A stretch of DNA of 38,913 bases from CBEUVQ01 sp965546615. GTDB taxonomy: Bacteria; Bacillota; Desulfotomaculia; Desulfotomaculales; Desulfohalotomaculaceae. The translations under genes were made by a program, and so were the position numbers. Every line of letters begins with the position of its first letter. The first letter of the stretch is position 1. Under the pieces are notes generated by a model. It was not told the DNA's origin and did not search any database. It worked only from the letters and a program-made list of their open reading frames with translations. Where the stretch lies: the NCBI GenBank assembly GCA_965546615.1, contig CBEUVQ010000023.1, positions 1 through 38,913 on the forward strand, given 5' to 3'. Positions 7,336 through 15,053 of this stretch are shown here, in pieces.

Positions 7336-8055
7336 TTACAGCAGGCGTTTTAGCATCACATTATTGGCACGCTGCTCAAAAGTATCATCTAACGGTGCTA
7401 ATTCAGCATCGATACCTCGGCGGTTTAATGCCAATTGAATCATATAATCGGTAACAGCACTGTTTTTAGGCAGCAGCGGACCATGCAGGTAAGAACAAAA
7501 AGTATTTTTATACCTTGCACCTTCGGTTTGATCGCTGCCGTTATTGCCGTATCCCGCCAGCACCCTGCCCAGCGGCTGAATATTCCCTAAAAAAGTTTGT
7601 CCGGCATGGTTTTCAAAACCGGATACTTTAACATTTTGCCCGTTTATACTTACTTCAACCGCACAGTTGCCAATCAAGCGTTTGTTTCCGGCAGCGCTAT
7701 AATAATCAAGAATGCCCAGTCCGGGGATTTCTTCTCCCTGCAGCGTACGATAATATTGACCCAAAAGCTGGTAACCACCGCAAATGGCCAGCGTTACCAG
7801 TCCATTCTCAATTGCCTCTTGAAGGGATTCTTTGCGGGCGGCTAAATCGGCAGCGATAATATTTTGCTCCCGGTCTGATCCGCCTCCTAAAAACAAAAAG
7901 TCCACATCTTCAAAATCAATTTCATCACCTAAATTTACTTCTATCAGCTCAACCGCAATACCCCGCCAGCGGCAGCGCTGCAAAAAAGCAATCACATTGC
8001 CCCGGTCGCCATAGAGGTTTAATAGGTCAGGATACAGATGACAAACTTTCAGCAT
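7336..8055 (-). CDS. gatD: Lipid II isoglutaminyl synthase, glutaminase subunit GatD
   Basis: A 239-residue class I glutamine amidotransferase of the CobB/CobQ type. It supplies ammonia to MurT, which amidates the alpha-carboxyl of D-Glu in the lipid II stem peptide. The nucleophile is C92 in LAICGGYQ and the catalytic His is H191 in YLHGPLLP; both fit the spacing of Staphylococcus GatD. The N-terminus HLYPDLLNLYGDRGN is the family signature. The open frame reaches 8172, but AGGAGG sits seven bases before the ATG at 8055, which gives the normal N-terminus. The start overlaps the murT end by 29 bp, so the two subunits are translationally coupled. Confidence 0.96.
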   Translation of the reverse strand: MLKVCHLYPDLLNLYGDRGNVIAFLQRCRWRGIAVELIEVNLGDEIDFEDVDFLFLGGGSDREQNIIAADLAARKESLQEAIENGLVTLAICGGYQLLGQYYRTLQGEEIPGLGILDYYSAAGNKRLIGNCAVEVSINGQNVKVSGFENHAGQTFLGNIQPLGRVLAGYGNNGSDQTEGARYKNTFCSYLHGPLLPKNSAVTDYMIQLALNRRGIDAELAPLDDTFEQRANNVMLKRLL

Positions 8056-9427
8056 GTGCTTCCTCCTTCTCAGCCAGACGGCAAAGAATGCTTTGTGCCG
8101 GCCAAAGTGCGGTGTAAGTGGTAAAAAGATAAGCCATTTCTGCTTCTCCCGCCAGCACGTGGGGAATTGCATCTTCCAACTTATTAATCACACTGATTTT
8201 ATCGGTAGGTATACCGGCATATTTTAAACGCAGAGCCATCTCTTCCGCTCTCAGGCCGGAGCAGATAATGCTGCTTAACTCATCAACGTGCGAAGTTAAT
8301 ATTTCAAAATCCACATCCCACAACCAAGAAATATCCCGACCGTCAGCAGCGTTATCATTTAAAGCCATCAACACATTTTTAGACCCGGAGAACGAAAGCA
8401 TTGTGGCCAAACCCTCGTTATAGCCGGTGGGGTTTTTTACCAAATTCAAAAATACCGCTTTAGATTGATAGCGAAACCGTTCCATCCTCCCGATAGCAGG
8501 GGTATATTTTCTTAATCCCTGCTGAACGGTTGTCTCACTGATACCCAGATGTTTGCCCACAGCAAAGGCAGCCAGCGCATTGTATAAATTATAAAAACCG
8601 GCGGTGTGCAGCGTAATTGTCGAACAGCCGCCACTGTGGCACACTTCGGCATGATAACCGCCGTTAATCACGCTGACATTGGTAACTTCAACATCAGGAG
8701 TCGGCCTTTTAAAATGACAGCGCGGACAGCAGTAATCACCCAGCTGGCTGTAATGATAGTAGTTATACTGCAGTTCACTGCCGCACCGCGGGCAGAACCG
8801 AGCCTCACGGGTTTGCGCTACAGCTGTTTTAATGCTGTCCTGATGTGAAATACCGTAATAAACCGCCCGGTGCCCGGTAGATGCAGCCAACTGAGCCACC
8901 AGCGGATCATCAGCATTTAAGATCAGTGTCACATCAGCTAATTCCTTTAAGGTATCACAAACTACATTTACCGTTTTATCTAATTCACCGTAGCGATCCA
9001 ATTGATCACGAAAAAAATTGGTTACCACCACAATTTGGGGTTTTACTTCCCGCACAACTTTAGGAAAAGATGCTTCATCCACTTCTAATGAGGCATAATC
9101 GAAATGCAGATTACCCAACAGACTCGCTGAGCGAATAAAGCTGGCAGTTACTCCGGTAATTAGGTTAGCCCCTTCTTCGTTATAATTGACGGTAAAACCG
9201 TTGGCTGTCAGCACTTTGGCAATCATATTATTGGTAGTTGTTTTTCCGTTGGTACCGGTAACCATAATTATTCCCTGATTCATCTGGCCTGCTAAGTCCC
9301 GCAATGTATGCCGGTAAATGCGCCGAGCCACCGCTCCCGGCAGTGATGACCCCCGGCCGCCGGTAAATTTGCTAAGAAATGCCGATAATTTGCCGCTAAT
9401 CACCGCTGCAGAAAGACATAGTTTCAA
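8027..9427 (-). CDS. murT: Lipid II isoglutaminyl synthase, Mur ligase-like subunit MurT
   Basis: A 466-residue Mur ligase homologue that activates the D-Glu carboxylate of lipid II with ATP and uses ammonia from GatD. The P-loop TGTNGKTT lies near 57-64. The MurT-specific zinc ribbon is CPRC at about 212-215 and CPRC at about 234-237. The C-terminal DUF1727 part carries LNDNAADGRDISWLWD, with the Asp region of the active site. The frame is open to 9505, inside the lipM end, but a TTG at 9427 lies nine bases after AGGGGG and gives the standard start of the family (..LKLCLSAAVISGKLSAFL..), so I choose it. Operon order is lipM-murT-gatD. Confidence 0.95.
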   Translation of the reverse strand: MKLCLSAAVISGKLSAFLSKFTGGRGSSLPGAVARRIYRHTLRDLAGQMNQGIIMVTGTNGKTTTNNMIAKVLTANGFTVNYNEEGANLITGVTASFIRSASLLGNLHFDYASLEVDEASFPKVVREVKPQIVVVTNFFRDQLDRYGELDKTVNVVCDTLKELADVTLILNADDPLVAQLAASTGHRAVYYGISHQDSIKTAVAQTREARFCPRCGSELQYNYYHYSQLGDYCCPRCHFKRPTPDVEVTNVSVINGGYHAEVCHSGGCSTITLHTAGFYNLYNALAAFAVGKHLGISETTVQQGLRKYTPAIGRMERFRYQSKAVFLNLVKNPTGYNEGLATMLSFSGSKNVLMALNDNAADGRDISWLWDVDFEILTSHVDELSSIICSGLRAEEMALRLKYAGIPTDKISVINKLEDAIPHVLAGEAEMAYLFTTYTALWPAQSILCRLAEKEEAHAESLSSVS

Positions 9428-9482
9428 AGTTACTTCCCCCTGTGGTATCTGTATCTTAAAGTTTAACCATAATTCTCGCTGT

Positions 9483-10295
9483 CTAACGCTTGTAGTTCCA
9501 GTCATCGGAACTATATTTATCTACCAACTGATGAGCCCGCTCAATTTCAAAATCCGTCAGCTCACCGTCAATTAACTCAATGTCCAAACCGGCGGAAAAC
9601 CCAGCGCGAAAGGCAGTGCAAACCTCATGATAAAAAGGTTTGCGTCCCATCGTTTCAACTAAGCTGGTCGCTTTTTTGCCGAAACGCTCGCGGGCAGCGG
9701 CGCGTATTTTTTCATTGGAAAAGTTTAACAAATTAAACAACAGCTCATTATCCGTTTCAATCAATATCGAACCGTGCTGCAGCAGCACCCCGTTTTTGCG
9801 GGTCTGGGCACTGCCCACCAGTTTTTTGTTGTCCACTACCAGCTCATACCAGGACGGGGCATCAAAGCAGGCTGCCGTTCCTTGTTTGCGCTCTACACCA
9901 CCGTCAACCATCTGCCCATTTACACCTAAGTTGTTCAATCCGGCCAGCAGGCCCCGGCTAATCATCAAGTAAGACTGTAAAACAGTGCCCGCTACTTTCG
10001 GGTGATCTTCCGGAGCAATTACACTGTAGGTAAGCTCGTGCTGATGCAGCACCGCCCGTCCACCGGTCAGTCGACGCACAATATCCACTCCATGCTTCTT
10101 ACAGGCTTCTACATTTATTTCCTTACTCAGCTTTTGAAAATAGCCAATCGAGACAGCAGGCGGCTGCCAACGATAAAAACGCACCGTAGGCGGCGCTTCG
10201 CCTTTAGTTACACTTTCCAAAACAGCTTCATCTATCGCCATATTAGTAAAACCGTCTAACGGTTCAGTTTCAACAAACCGCCACTTATTTTTCAC
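9483..10295 (-). CDS. lipM: Octanoyltransferase LipM (lipoate biosynthesis)
   Basis: A 270-residue member of the biotin/lipoate protein ligase fold. LipM moves octanoate from acyl carrier protein to the GcvH or E2 lipoyl domain. Diagnostic blocks are RRLTGGRAVLHQHELTYS and ACFDAPSWYELVV, whose Cys (about 143) is the LipM acyl-thioester residue that separates it from lipoate ligase. KKLVGSAQTR carries the conserved Lys. The start is uncertain: TTG at 10307, GTG at 10304 and GTG at 10295 are in frame, and the last has a GGTGG five bases upstream. LipL, the amidotransferase relative, is the main alternative. The gene sits just before murT with a 55-bp gap. Confidence 0.85.
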   Translation of the reverse strand: MKNKWRFVETEPLDGFTNMAIDEAVLESVTKGEAPPTVRFYRWQPPAVSIGYFQKLSKEINVEACKKHGVDIVRRLTGGRAVLHQHELTYSVIAPEDHPKVAGTVLQSYLMISRGLLAGLNNLGVNGQMVDGGVERKQGTAACFDAPSWYELVVDNKKLVGSAQTRKNGVLLQHGSILIETDNELLFNLLNFSNEKIRAAARERFGKKATSLVETMGRKPFYHEVCTAFRAGFSAGLDIELIDGELTDFEIERAHQLVDKYSSDDWNYKR

Positions 10296-10452
10296 ATCTA
10301 CCACCAACCTCAGCAGGTATTTTTATATAAATGTGTAATTAACAACAGGTAAATTATATCTGATATTACCTGATAAACAAAGTAAAAGCGGTTAATTTTT
10401 AGGGTAAAATTATATTATTAATTCAATCTGCCAGGCAGAAAGGACTGATTTT

Positions 10453-11052
10453 ATGCAAAAAGTAAACGTAAAAATTTTTTCTGATTATGCTTGACCGTTC
10501 TGCTATATCGGCAAAGGTATTGTCGAAAAACTTGCCAATCAGTACCCGTTGGAAATTGAATGGATTGGCTATGAGCTCCATCCCGAAACACCGGCAGAAG
10601 GTGTAAAAATAACCACTGCTTTCCCTGATCTGGATGCAGCGAAAATGATTACCCGTTTAAATGAAGCGGGTGCACCATACGGTGTAAAATTCAGTAAGAT
10701 GGAAATTGTCTCCAACACCCGCATTGCTTTAGAAGCAAGCGAATTTGCCCGCAAGCATAACAGGTTTAATGAGCTGCATGATCTGCTGTTTGAAGCTTAC
10801 TTTGTGAAAGGTCAAAATATCGGGCAGTTAACAACCGTCCTGGCTGCCGCCGATAAGGCAGGCTTGGATGCTGCAGCATTAGAGCAAAGTTTAAAAAACA
10901 AGGAATATGCCCCGCATATTGAAGCGGCACGTAAAAAAGGACAGCAATACCAGGTCGCCGGGCTGCCAACTTTTATTATTAACGAGAAGAAAAAAATTGT
11001 CGGCGCTCAACCTTATCAAACCTTTACCGCAGCAATAGAATCTTTTTTATAA
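10453..11052 (+). CDS. DsbA/FrnE-family thiol oxidoreductase, selenoprotein (Sec14)
   Basis: A 199-residue thioredoxin-fold DsbA-family protein of the FrnE type if the TGA at 10492-10494 is read as selenocysteine. The N-terminus becomes VKIFSDYA-U-PFCYIGK, where homologues have C-P-W/F-C-Y-I-G, so Sec replaces the N-terminal active-site Cys while C17 is kept. The frame is intact on both sides of the TGA. The ATG at 10453 has AAAGGA at a proper distance. The C-terminal part has the cis-Pro loop AGLPTFIINEK. A hairpin 16-42 bases after the TGA can serve as SECIS, and selA-selB lie 12 kb away. Calling the gene from 10549 would lose the active site. A nonsense mutation is the alternative, but conservation up to and beyond the codon argues against it. 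Confidence 0.9.
10510..10536 (+). promoter_or_regulatory. Putative bacterial SECIS hairpin
   Basis: GGCAA (10510-10514) can pair with TTGCC (10532-10536), and GT/AC extends the stem after a small bulge. The loop lies 16-42 bases past the UGA, the distance expected for SelB recognition in bacteria. The hairpin was folded by eye only. Confidence 0.5.
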
Positions 11053-11171
11053 CAAACATCTTCTGTTATTAACTCTGTTAAACCAAACCCACTATATTGA
11101 TTAAGCAGCAGCGACTAATTGTATTTCCCCTGAAAAGAACTGCATATTAACATTACCACATTTTGCTTTAT

Positions 11172-11195
11172 GCAGAGCAGGTAAACCTGCTCTGC
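11172..11195 (+). terminator. Hairpin downstream of the selenoprotein gene
   Basis: GCAGAGCAGG and CCTGCTCTGC form a perfect 10-bp stem with loop TAAA, followed by TTCTGCATTTC. The T-run is poor, so termination is likely but not certain. The rest of 11053-11230 shows no coding frame. Confidence 0.55.
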
Positions 11196-11230
11196 TTCTG
11201 CATTTCAATAAAATAACCGCTTGTTTCCCA

Positions 11231-11259
11231 TTGACACTGCTGTCATTGCTGATTATAAT
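11231..11259 (+). promoter_or_regulatory. Perfect consensus sigma-A promoter of sdpR-sdpI
   Basis: TTGACA (11231-11236), 17 bp, TATAAT (11254-11259): both hexamers and the spacing match the consensus exactly. It is 53 bp before the sdpR ATG. Such strength implies that tight repression is needed. Confidence 0.9.
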
Positions 11260-11275
11260 ATAAACTAATATATAA

Positions 11276-11299
11276 TTAGATAAATTTCTAAATATCTAA
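11276..11299. promoter_or_regulatory. Putative SdpR operator
   Basis: TTAGATA and TATCTAA form perfect 7-bp arms over 24 bp, between the predicted transcription start and the sdpR ATG. A second, shorter repeat CTAAT/ATTAG lies just upstream (about 11265-11279). ArsR-type repressors bind such AT-rich dyads, so self-repression is likely. Confidence 0.6.
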
Positions 11300-11311
11300 A
11301 GGTGCACAACA

Positions 11312-11581
11312 ATGATTAACAAAACTTTCAACGCATTATCTGACGCTACCCGAAGAGAAATACTAAAAATGCTGCGTGAGCAGGATTTAACAGCCGGTGA
11401 AATTGCCGACAAATTCAACATCTCTAAGCCCAGTATTTCCCATCACTTAAATGTTTTAAAAAATGCCGACTTAGTGTTGGCTGAACGCAAAGGACAGTTC
11501 ATCTATTATTCTTTAAACACTACCGTGCTGGATGAAGTGATGGGCTGGTTTGCTGCTTTATTAGATAAAGGAGGAAAATGA
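11312..11581 (+). CDS. sdpR: ArsR-family autorepressor, SdpR-like
   Basis: An 89-residue winged-helix protein. It starts KTFNALSDATRREILKML, the ArsR N-terminal helix, then LTAGEIADKFNISKPSISHHLNVLKNADLV, the helix-turn-helix with recognition helix, and a beta wing ERKGQFIYYSL. No ELCVCDL-type metal-binding Cys motif is present, which fits the metal-independent SdpR branch. It is followed after one base by an SdpI-family gene. In Bacillus subtilis SdpR represses sdpRI and is sequestered at the membrane by SdpI bound to toxin. The strong promoter and dyads upstream match this circuit. Confidence 0.88.
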   Translation: MINKTFNALSDATRREILKMLREQDLTAGEIADKFNISKPSISHHLNVLKNADLVLAERKGQFIYYSLNTTVLDEVMGWFAALLDKGGK

Positions 11582-11582
11582 G

Positions 11583-12233
11583 ATGAGCAGTAACAAAGCA
11601 GTAAAATTAAATTGGATAACAGTGATATTGCTGGTTATCTTTTGGGGAATATCTGCTTCATTCTACCCTTCGCTGCCCGATCAAGTACCCACTCATTGGA
11701 ATATCTACGGCGAAGTTGACGGTTACTCTCACAAGGCAGTGGCTGCATTCATTATGCCGCTTTTTCCGTTAGCAATTTATTTATTAATGACCTTTATCCC
11801 TAAAATTGACCCCAAACGTGATAATTATCAAAAGTTTGAAGGGATTTATGAGATTATAAAAATGGCCGTCGTTATCTTAATTGCTTGTGTTACGTTCATA
11901 TCTTTATTGGCCGCTAAGGGTTATAATATAAAAATTAACTTAATTATGCGCATTATTGTCCCGATTTTCTTTATTATATTAGGAAACTACATGGGCAAAA
12001 TCAGGTTTAATTACTTTACCGGCATCAAAATTCCGTGGACTTTGGCCAGCGAAGAAGTGTGGAATAAAACGCACCGCTTCGCCGGCAAAGCAATGATGCT
12101 GGGCGGTATCATTGCACTGCTGGGTTTGCTTGCCCCGCCTACCCCGGGCGCAATTATCATGTTTGTCGGGATATTAGCCCCTCCTGTCATTGCAGCAGTT
12201 TATTCTTATTTTATCTATAAACAAAGCCATTAG
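11583..12233 (+). CDS. sdpI: SdpI-family membrane protein (toxin immunity/signal transducer)
   Basis: A 216-residue protein with about six membrane segments. The N-terminal DUF1648 block reads SLPDQVPTHWNIYGEVDGY. The C-terminal SdpI domain is seen as GKIRFNYFTGIKIPWTLASE, followed by VWNKTHRFAGK. Both halves are the standard SdpI layout. The start is one base after the sdpR stop, with AGGAGG inside the sdpR end, so the genes are coupled. In B. subtilis SdpI protects against the SdpC killing factor and relays its presence to SdpR. No sdpABC toxin genes are in this window, so here the pair may sense a foreign toxin or cell-envelope stress. Confidence 0.87.
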   Translation: MSSNKAVKLNWITVILLVIFWGISASFYPSLPDQVPTHWNIYGEVDGYSHKAVAAFIMPLFPLAIYLLMTFIPKIDPKRDNYQKFEGIYEIIKMAVVILIACVTFISLLAAKGYNIKINLIMRIIVPIFFIILGNYMGKIRFNYFTGIKIPWTLASEEVWNKTHRFAGKAMMLGGIIALLGLLAPPTPGAIIMFVGILAPPVIAAVYSYFIYKQSH

Positions 12234-12239
12234 TAAAAA

Positions 12240-12274
12240 AGCAGCCTTTAACTTCTGTCCAAAGGCTGCTTTTT
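12240..12274 (+). terminator. Terminator of sdpR-sdpI
   Basis: AGCAGCCTTT and AAAGGCTGCT form a 10-bp stem with an 11-base loop followed by TTTTTA, seven bases after the sdpI stop. Confidence 0.93.
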
Positions 12275-12410
12275 ACTATCAACATATCAGTCCGGACATT
12301 GCGGTTAATCTCCGTCACACCGACAGTCACTCCCATAAAGCAATCTGCTTTTTTATTATTTGTCAGTGCGGTATAATTTATAAAAATATACTTTTGCGGA
12401 GGTAGTTTTT

Positions 12411-12893
12411 TTGGATTGGTTAGGTTTAACTATTGCAGCTATCATCATGTTTATTGGTTTGGCCGGCACACTACTGCCTTTACTTCCCGGCGCACCGTTA
12501 ATCATTCTCGGAATGGTTGTTTACGGTCTTTTTAATGGCTTTGAAGTATTTACCACTGCTTTTTGGCTGGGTCAAATTGTCCTTTTAATTTTGATTTTTG
12601 CCGTAGATTATTTAGCAGGGGCAGTGGGTGTAAAGCGTTACGGAGGCTCAAAGGCAGCTGTTTGGGGAAGTATAACCGGCGGAGTAATCGGTTTTTTTAC
12701 ATTTGGGCCGCTAGGGGTATTGATTGGTCCCTTTTTAGGGGCAGTAATAGGCGAACTTATCACCAATCGACCGATTGATCAGGCTATTAATGCAGGTATT
12801 GGAACACTGCTTGGTTTCGCAGGAGGTACATTGGTAAAGTTACTTCTTGAAATAGTTATGATAGTATGGTTTTTTTGGGCGGTATGGCAGTAA
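12411..12893 (+). CDS. DUF456 family membrane protein
   Basis: A 160-residue, very hydrophobic protein with four to five membrane segments and Gly-rich turns. GLAGTLLPLLPGAPLIILGM near the N-terminus and GSKAAVWGSITGGVIGFF in the middle are typical of DUF456. The function of the family is unknown. The start is TTG, chosen because GGAGGT ends seven bases before it and the family begins at this point. It forms a single-gene unit between the sdpRI terminator and the convergent hairpin at 12913; TATAAT at 12372-12377 could be its -10 box, without a good -35. Confidence 0.85.
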   Translation: MDWLGLTIAAIIMFIGLAGTLLPLLPGAPLIILGMVVYGLFNGFEVFTTAFWLGQIVLLILIFAVDYLAGAVGVKRYGGSKAAVWGSITGGVIGFFTFGPLGVLIGPFLGAVIGELITNRPIDQAINAGIGTLLGFAGGTLVKLLLEIVMIVWFFWAVWQ

Positions 12894-12912
12894 TGCTGAT
12901 AAAACATCAAAA

Positions 12913-12943
12913 AACGGACTGCCGATTTTGTCGACAGTCCGTT
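12913..12943. terminator. Bidirectional terminator between convergent genes
   Basis: AACGGACTG and CAGTCCGTT form a 9-bp stem with further inner pairs. On the minus strand it is followed by TTTTTTGATG and so serves the gene at 12962; on the plus strand it serves the DUF456 gene with a weaker T-tract. Confidence 0.82.
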
Positions 12944-12961
12944 ATTATGTTTAAGTTTCTT

Positions 12962-13468
12962 TTAGTGCAGCAAGTATCGTTCTTTTTGCAGCTCGCCTAA
13001 TACTTCAAACAGGTATCCTACACTGTCGCTCTGCTGCTCACCCGGCTCTAATTCTTCCGCTTGCTCCAGCAAATTTCCCAATCCCCGATTGACACCGCGG
13101 ATTAAAAATGCCTGCGGCTTAAATTCTCCTTCCGGGCTTAACCCTCCCGAAATACCTTTCATAACCAGTTCCCAATCAAACATTAATACCAAGTGTTGTT
13201 TTGATGTTACATAGCGGAAAATTTCCCACATTTCAGTAGTGAAACCGACTACAATTCCGGTGCCGTCTTCCCAGTCTATATCCAATACTATTAAATACTC
13301 ATCAGATTCTACATTTAACAGCTGCCAGCTGAAAGAATAGCTAATTTCTTCACCGGCATGAAACCTTTCCATTATCTCAGACAATTCATCTTTTAAAGTT
13401 GGCAGCACCAATACCAGGGCATCGTCTGACTCGCCAATAAATTCAGGAAAGACTATTTCTTTTGTCAT
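12962..13468 (-). CDS. Conserved-looking hypothetical protein, acidic
   Basis: A 168-residue soluble protein of strongly acidic character with no signal peptide. The N-terminal two thirds are beta-rich (DEYLIVLDIDWEDGTGIVVGF), and the C-terminus is helical with an acidic linker EELEPGEQQ. I do not recognise a family. The ATG at 13468 has a GGAG about ten bases upstream. It is flanked by terminators on both sides, so it is its own transcription unit. It is not clearly linked to the neighbouring secreted PrcB-like gene. Confidence 0.75.
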   Translation of the reverse strand: MTKEIVFPEFIGESDDALVLVLPTLKDELSEIMERFHAGEEISYSFSWQLLNVESDEYLIVLDIDWEDGTGIVVGFTTEMWEIFRYVTSKQHLVLMFDWELVMKGISGGLSPEGEFKPQAFLIRGVNRGLGNLLEQAEELEPGEQQSDSVGYLFEVLGELQKERYLLH

Positions 13469-13547
13469 TTGCTACCAGCTCCTTTATTTATCTAGCATAG
13501 CTTATTCGCCAACACTAATAAAATTCCTGCTTTTTCTTATATCACTT

Positions 13548-13578
13548 AAAAACCAACTCGCTGTGGAGTTGGTTTTTT
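13548..13578 (-). terminator. Terminator of the PrcB-like gene
   Basis: On the minus strand AACCAACTC, a 5-base loop, GAGTTGGTT and a run of T lie directly after the stop at 13582. Confidence 0.92.
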
Positions 13579-13581
13579 ATA

Positions 13582-14331
13582 TTATTGGTTGTTTTCATTT
13601 ATTAATACTACTCTATGCGGCATCTTAGGCATTTTGACGGTGACCTGATCACTGGGATAAGTAATAACAGTTAGGTAAGCATGACCATCTTTAGGTTGTT
13701 CAGTGTAAAAACTTACATATAACGTATCATTGATAAAATCAGTATCCTTTATTTTGATACGGTACCCGCTGGAGGATTTACGTCCCCACAGCAGTTCTAA
13801 ACTGTATTTATTGTCACTCAACGGCGTCAGCAGATAGCTTACACCATTGATGGTTTTATCTCCCGGTTTTAGATTTAATACTGCATTTAGATTGCCGGCA
13901 ATTTGCTCAACTGCCTCTTTGGTGATTAAATCGTCACCGGTTACATCACCCGAGTCGGCAGCAATTATTCCTAACTGAAACAGCGAGGTAACGGCATCTT
14001 GTTCTTTATTAAACGGATTTGCTTTAATATTTTGCTGCTGCAGTACCTGAACAACCCCTTGTGCCGCTTGCTCATAAGTAATTGCTTGATCTGCAGGCAG
14101 TGCATATTGGGTTAGCTCATCTAAATTAATGTTTAACTTTGCTGCCAGCTCTGCTGCAAACTGCTGCCAAGTAACACCATTATTTAAAACCGGTTCGTTT
14201 TTTTCCTTTTGGCTCATTGCTATCACCGGCTTATTTTCTTTAGTTGTATCTTGGTCGCCTACCATTCCGTAAGCCAAGGGTGCTCCGATCAACAACCCGC
14301 TGATCACTAAAGTTGATAATACCCTTTTCAT
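13582..14331 (-). CDS. Secreted protein with PrcB-like C-terminal domain
   Basis: A 249-residue protein with a clear signal peptide (MKRVLSTLVISGLLIGAPLAYG) and likely cleavage after AYG. The middle region is helical and Gln/Ala-rich, resembling SLH- or dockerin-type repeats (TWQQFAAELAAKLNINL). The C-terminal 80 residues, WGRKSSSGYRIKIKDTDF then YLTVITYPSDQVTV, fit the PrcB_C domain, first seen in a chymotrypsin-like protease complex of Treponema and common in Firmicute secreted proteins. The ATG at 14331 follows GGAGGTGCAAAAA; a GTG nine bases upstream overlaps the ribosome site and is rejected. Its partner protease is not in the window. Confidence 0.75.
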   Translation of the reverse strand: MKRVLSTLVISGLLIGAPLAYGMVGDQDTTKENKPVIAMSQKEKNEPVLNNGVTWQQFAAELAAKLNINLDELTQYALPADQAITYEQAAQGVVQVLQQQNIKANPFNKEQDAVTSLFQLGIIAADSGDVTGDDLITKEAVEQIAGNLNAVLNLKPGDKTINGVSYLLTPLSDNKYSLELLWGRKSSSGYRIKIKDTDFINDTLYVSFYTEQPKDGHAYLTVITYPSDQVTVKMPKMPHRVVLINENNQ

Positions 14332-14449
14332 TTTTTGCACCTCCGTAAATGATAGACGAAAGCACGCAATTAATAGTTCCCATAGTAGATTTAGAAGTGA
14401 AATTTTTTCTTCAACTACTATATATAGTGGTTACTTTAATATTATACCA

Positions 14450-15028
14450 TTAATCTTCCGCACAAAATTCCACCCGTCCATTTTTAAGACTAGCAATTCT
14501 TGCCAGAGATTCAATATGCACGCCCTCGGCACGCAGCTCTTTGCCGCCTTCCTGAAAAGCTTTTTCCACCACAATGCCTACGCCAATAAGTTCAGCTTTA
14601 GCTTGGTTAACAATACTGCGCATTCCCCTTAATGCTTCGCCGCGCGCAAGAAAATCATCAACAATCAGCACTTTATCGTCTGCATTTAAAAACGCTTTGG
14701 ATACAAATATTTCAACCGCTTCCTGCTTGGTAAATGAATATACTGTTGAACTGAAAAAGCGATGATCTAAAGTGGATGCTTGTTTCTTTTTCGCAAAAAC
14801 CACCGGTACATTTAAAGCCAAAGCAGTCATTAAACCTACCGCAATGCCGGATGCTTCCACAGTAAGAATTTTGGTTACCCCTTTACCCTGAAAACGCTTG
14901 GCAAATTCATCACCAACGGCTTTAATAAATACCGGATCGATCTGGTGATTTAAAAAGGAGTCGATTTTCAAAATCCCTTCTCCCAGCACTTTTCCTTCTT
15001 TAATAATTCTTTCTTTAAGCATTTCCAT
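14450..15028 (-). CDS. xpt: Xanthine phosphoribosyltransferase
   Basis: A 192-residue type I phosphoribosyltransferase that converts xanthine and PRPP to XMP in purine salvage. The PRPP loop is VLIVDDFLARGEAL, and the N-terminal SFLNHQIDP and mid-section FAKKKQASTL are typical of Xpt. The length equals the family norm when started at the ATG at 15028, which has AGAGGT seven bases upstream; a further in-frame ATG at 15067 would overlap the permease gene. It is the last gene of the riboswitch-controlled transport operon, so uptake and conversion are controlled together. Confidence 0.95.
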   Translation of the reverse strand: MEMLKERIIKEGKVLGEGILKIDSFLNHQIDPVFIKAVGDEFAKRFQGKGVTKILTVEASGIAVGLMTALALNVPVVFAKKKQASTLDHRFFSSTVYSFTKQEAVEIFVSKAFLNADDKVLIVDDFLARGEALRGMRSIVNQAKAELIGVGIVVEKAFQEGGKELRAEGVHIESLARIASLKNGRVEFCAED

Positions 15029-15053
15029 GATGTTTACCTCTCTTCTTATATAA

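Noticed and set aside
10549..11052. A truncated DsbA-like gene starting at 10549, or a pseudogene with a stop codon
   Set aside because: The upstream codons continue the family sequence exactly, and the TGA replaces the active-site Cys in a genome region that has selA-selB.
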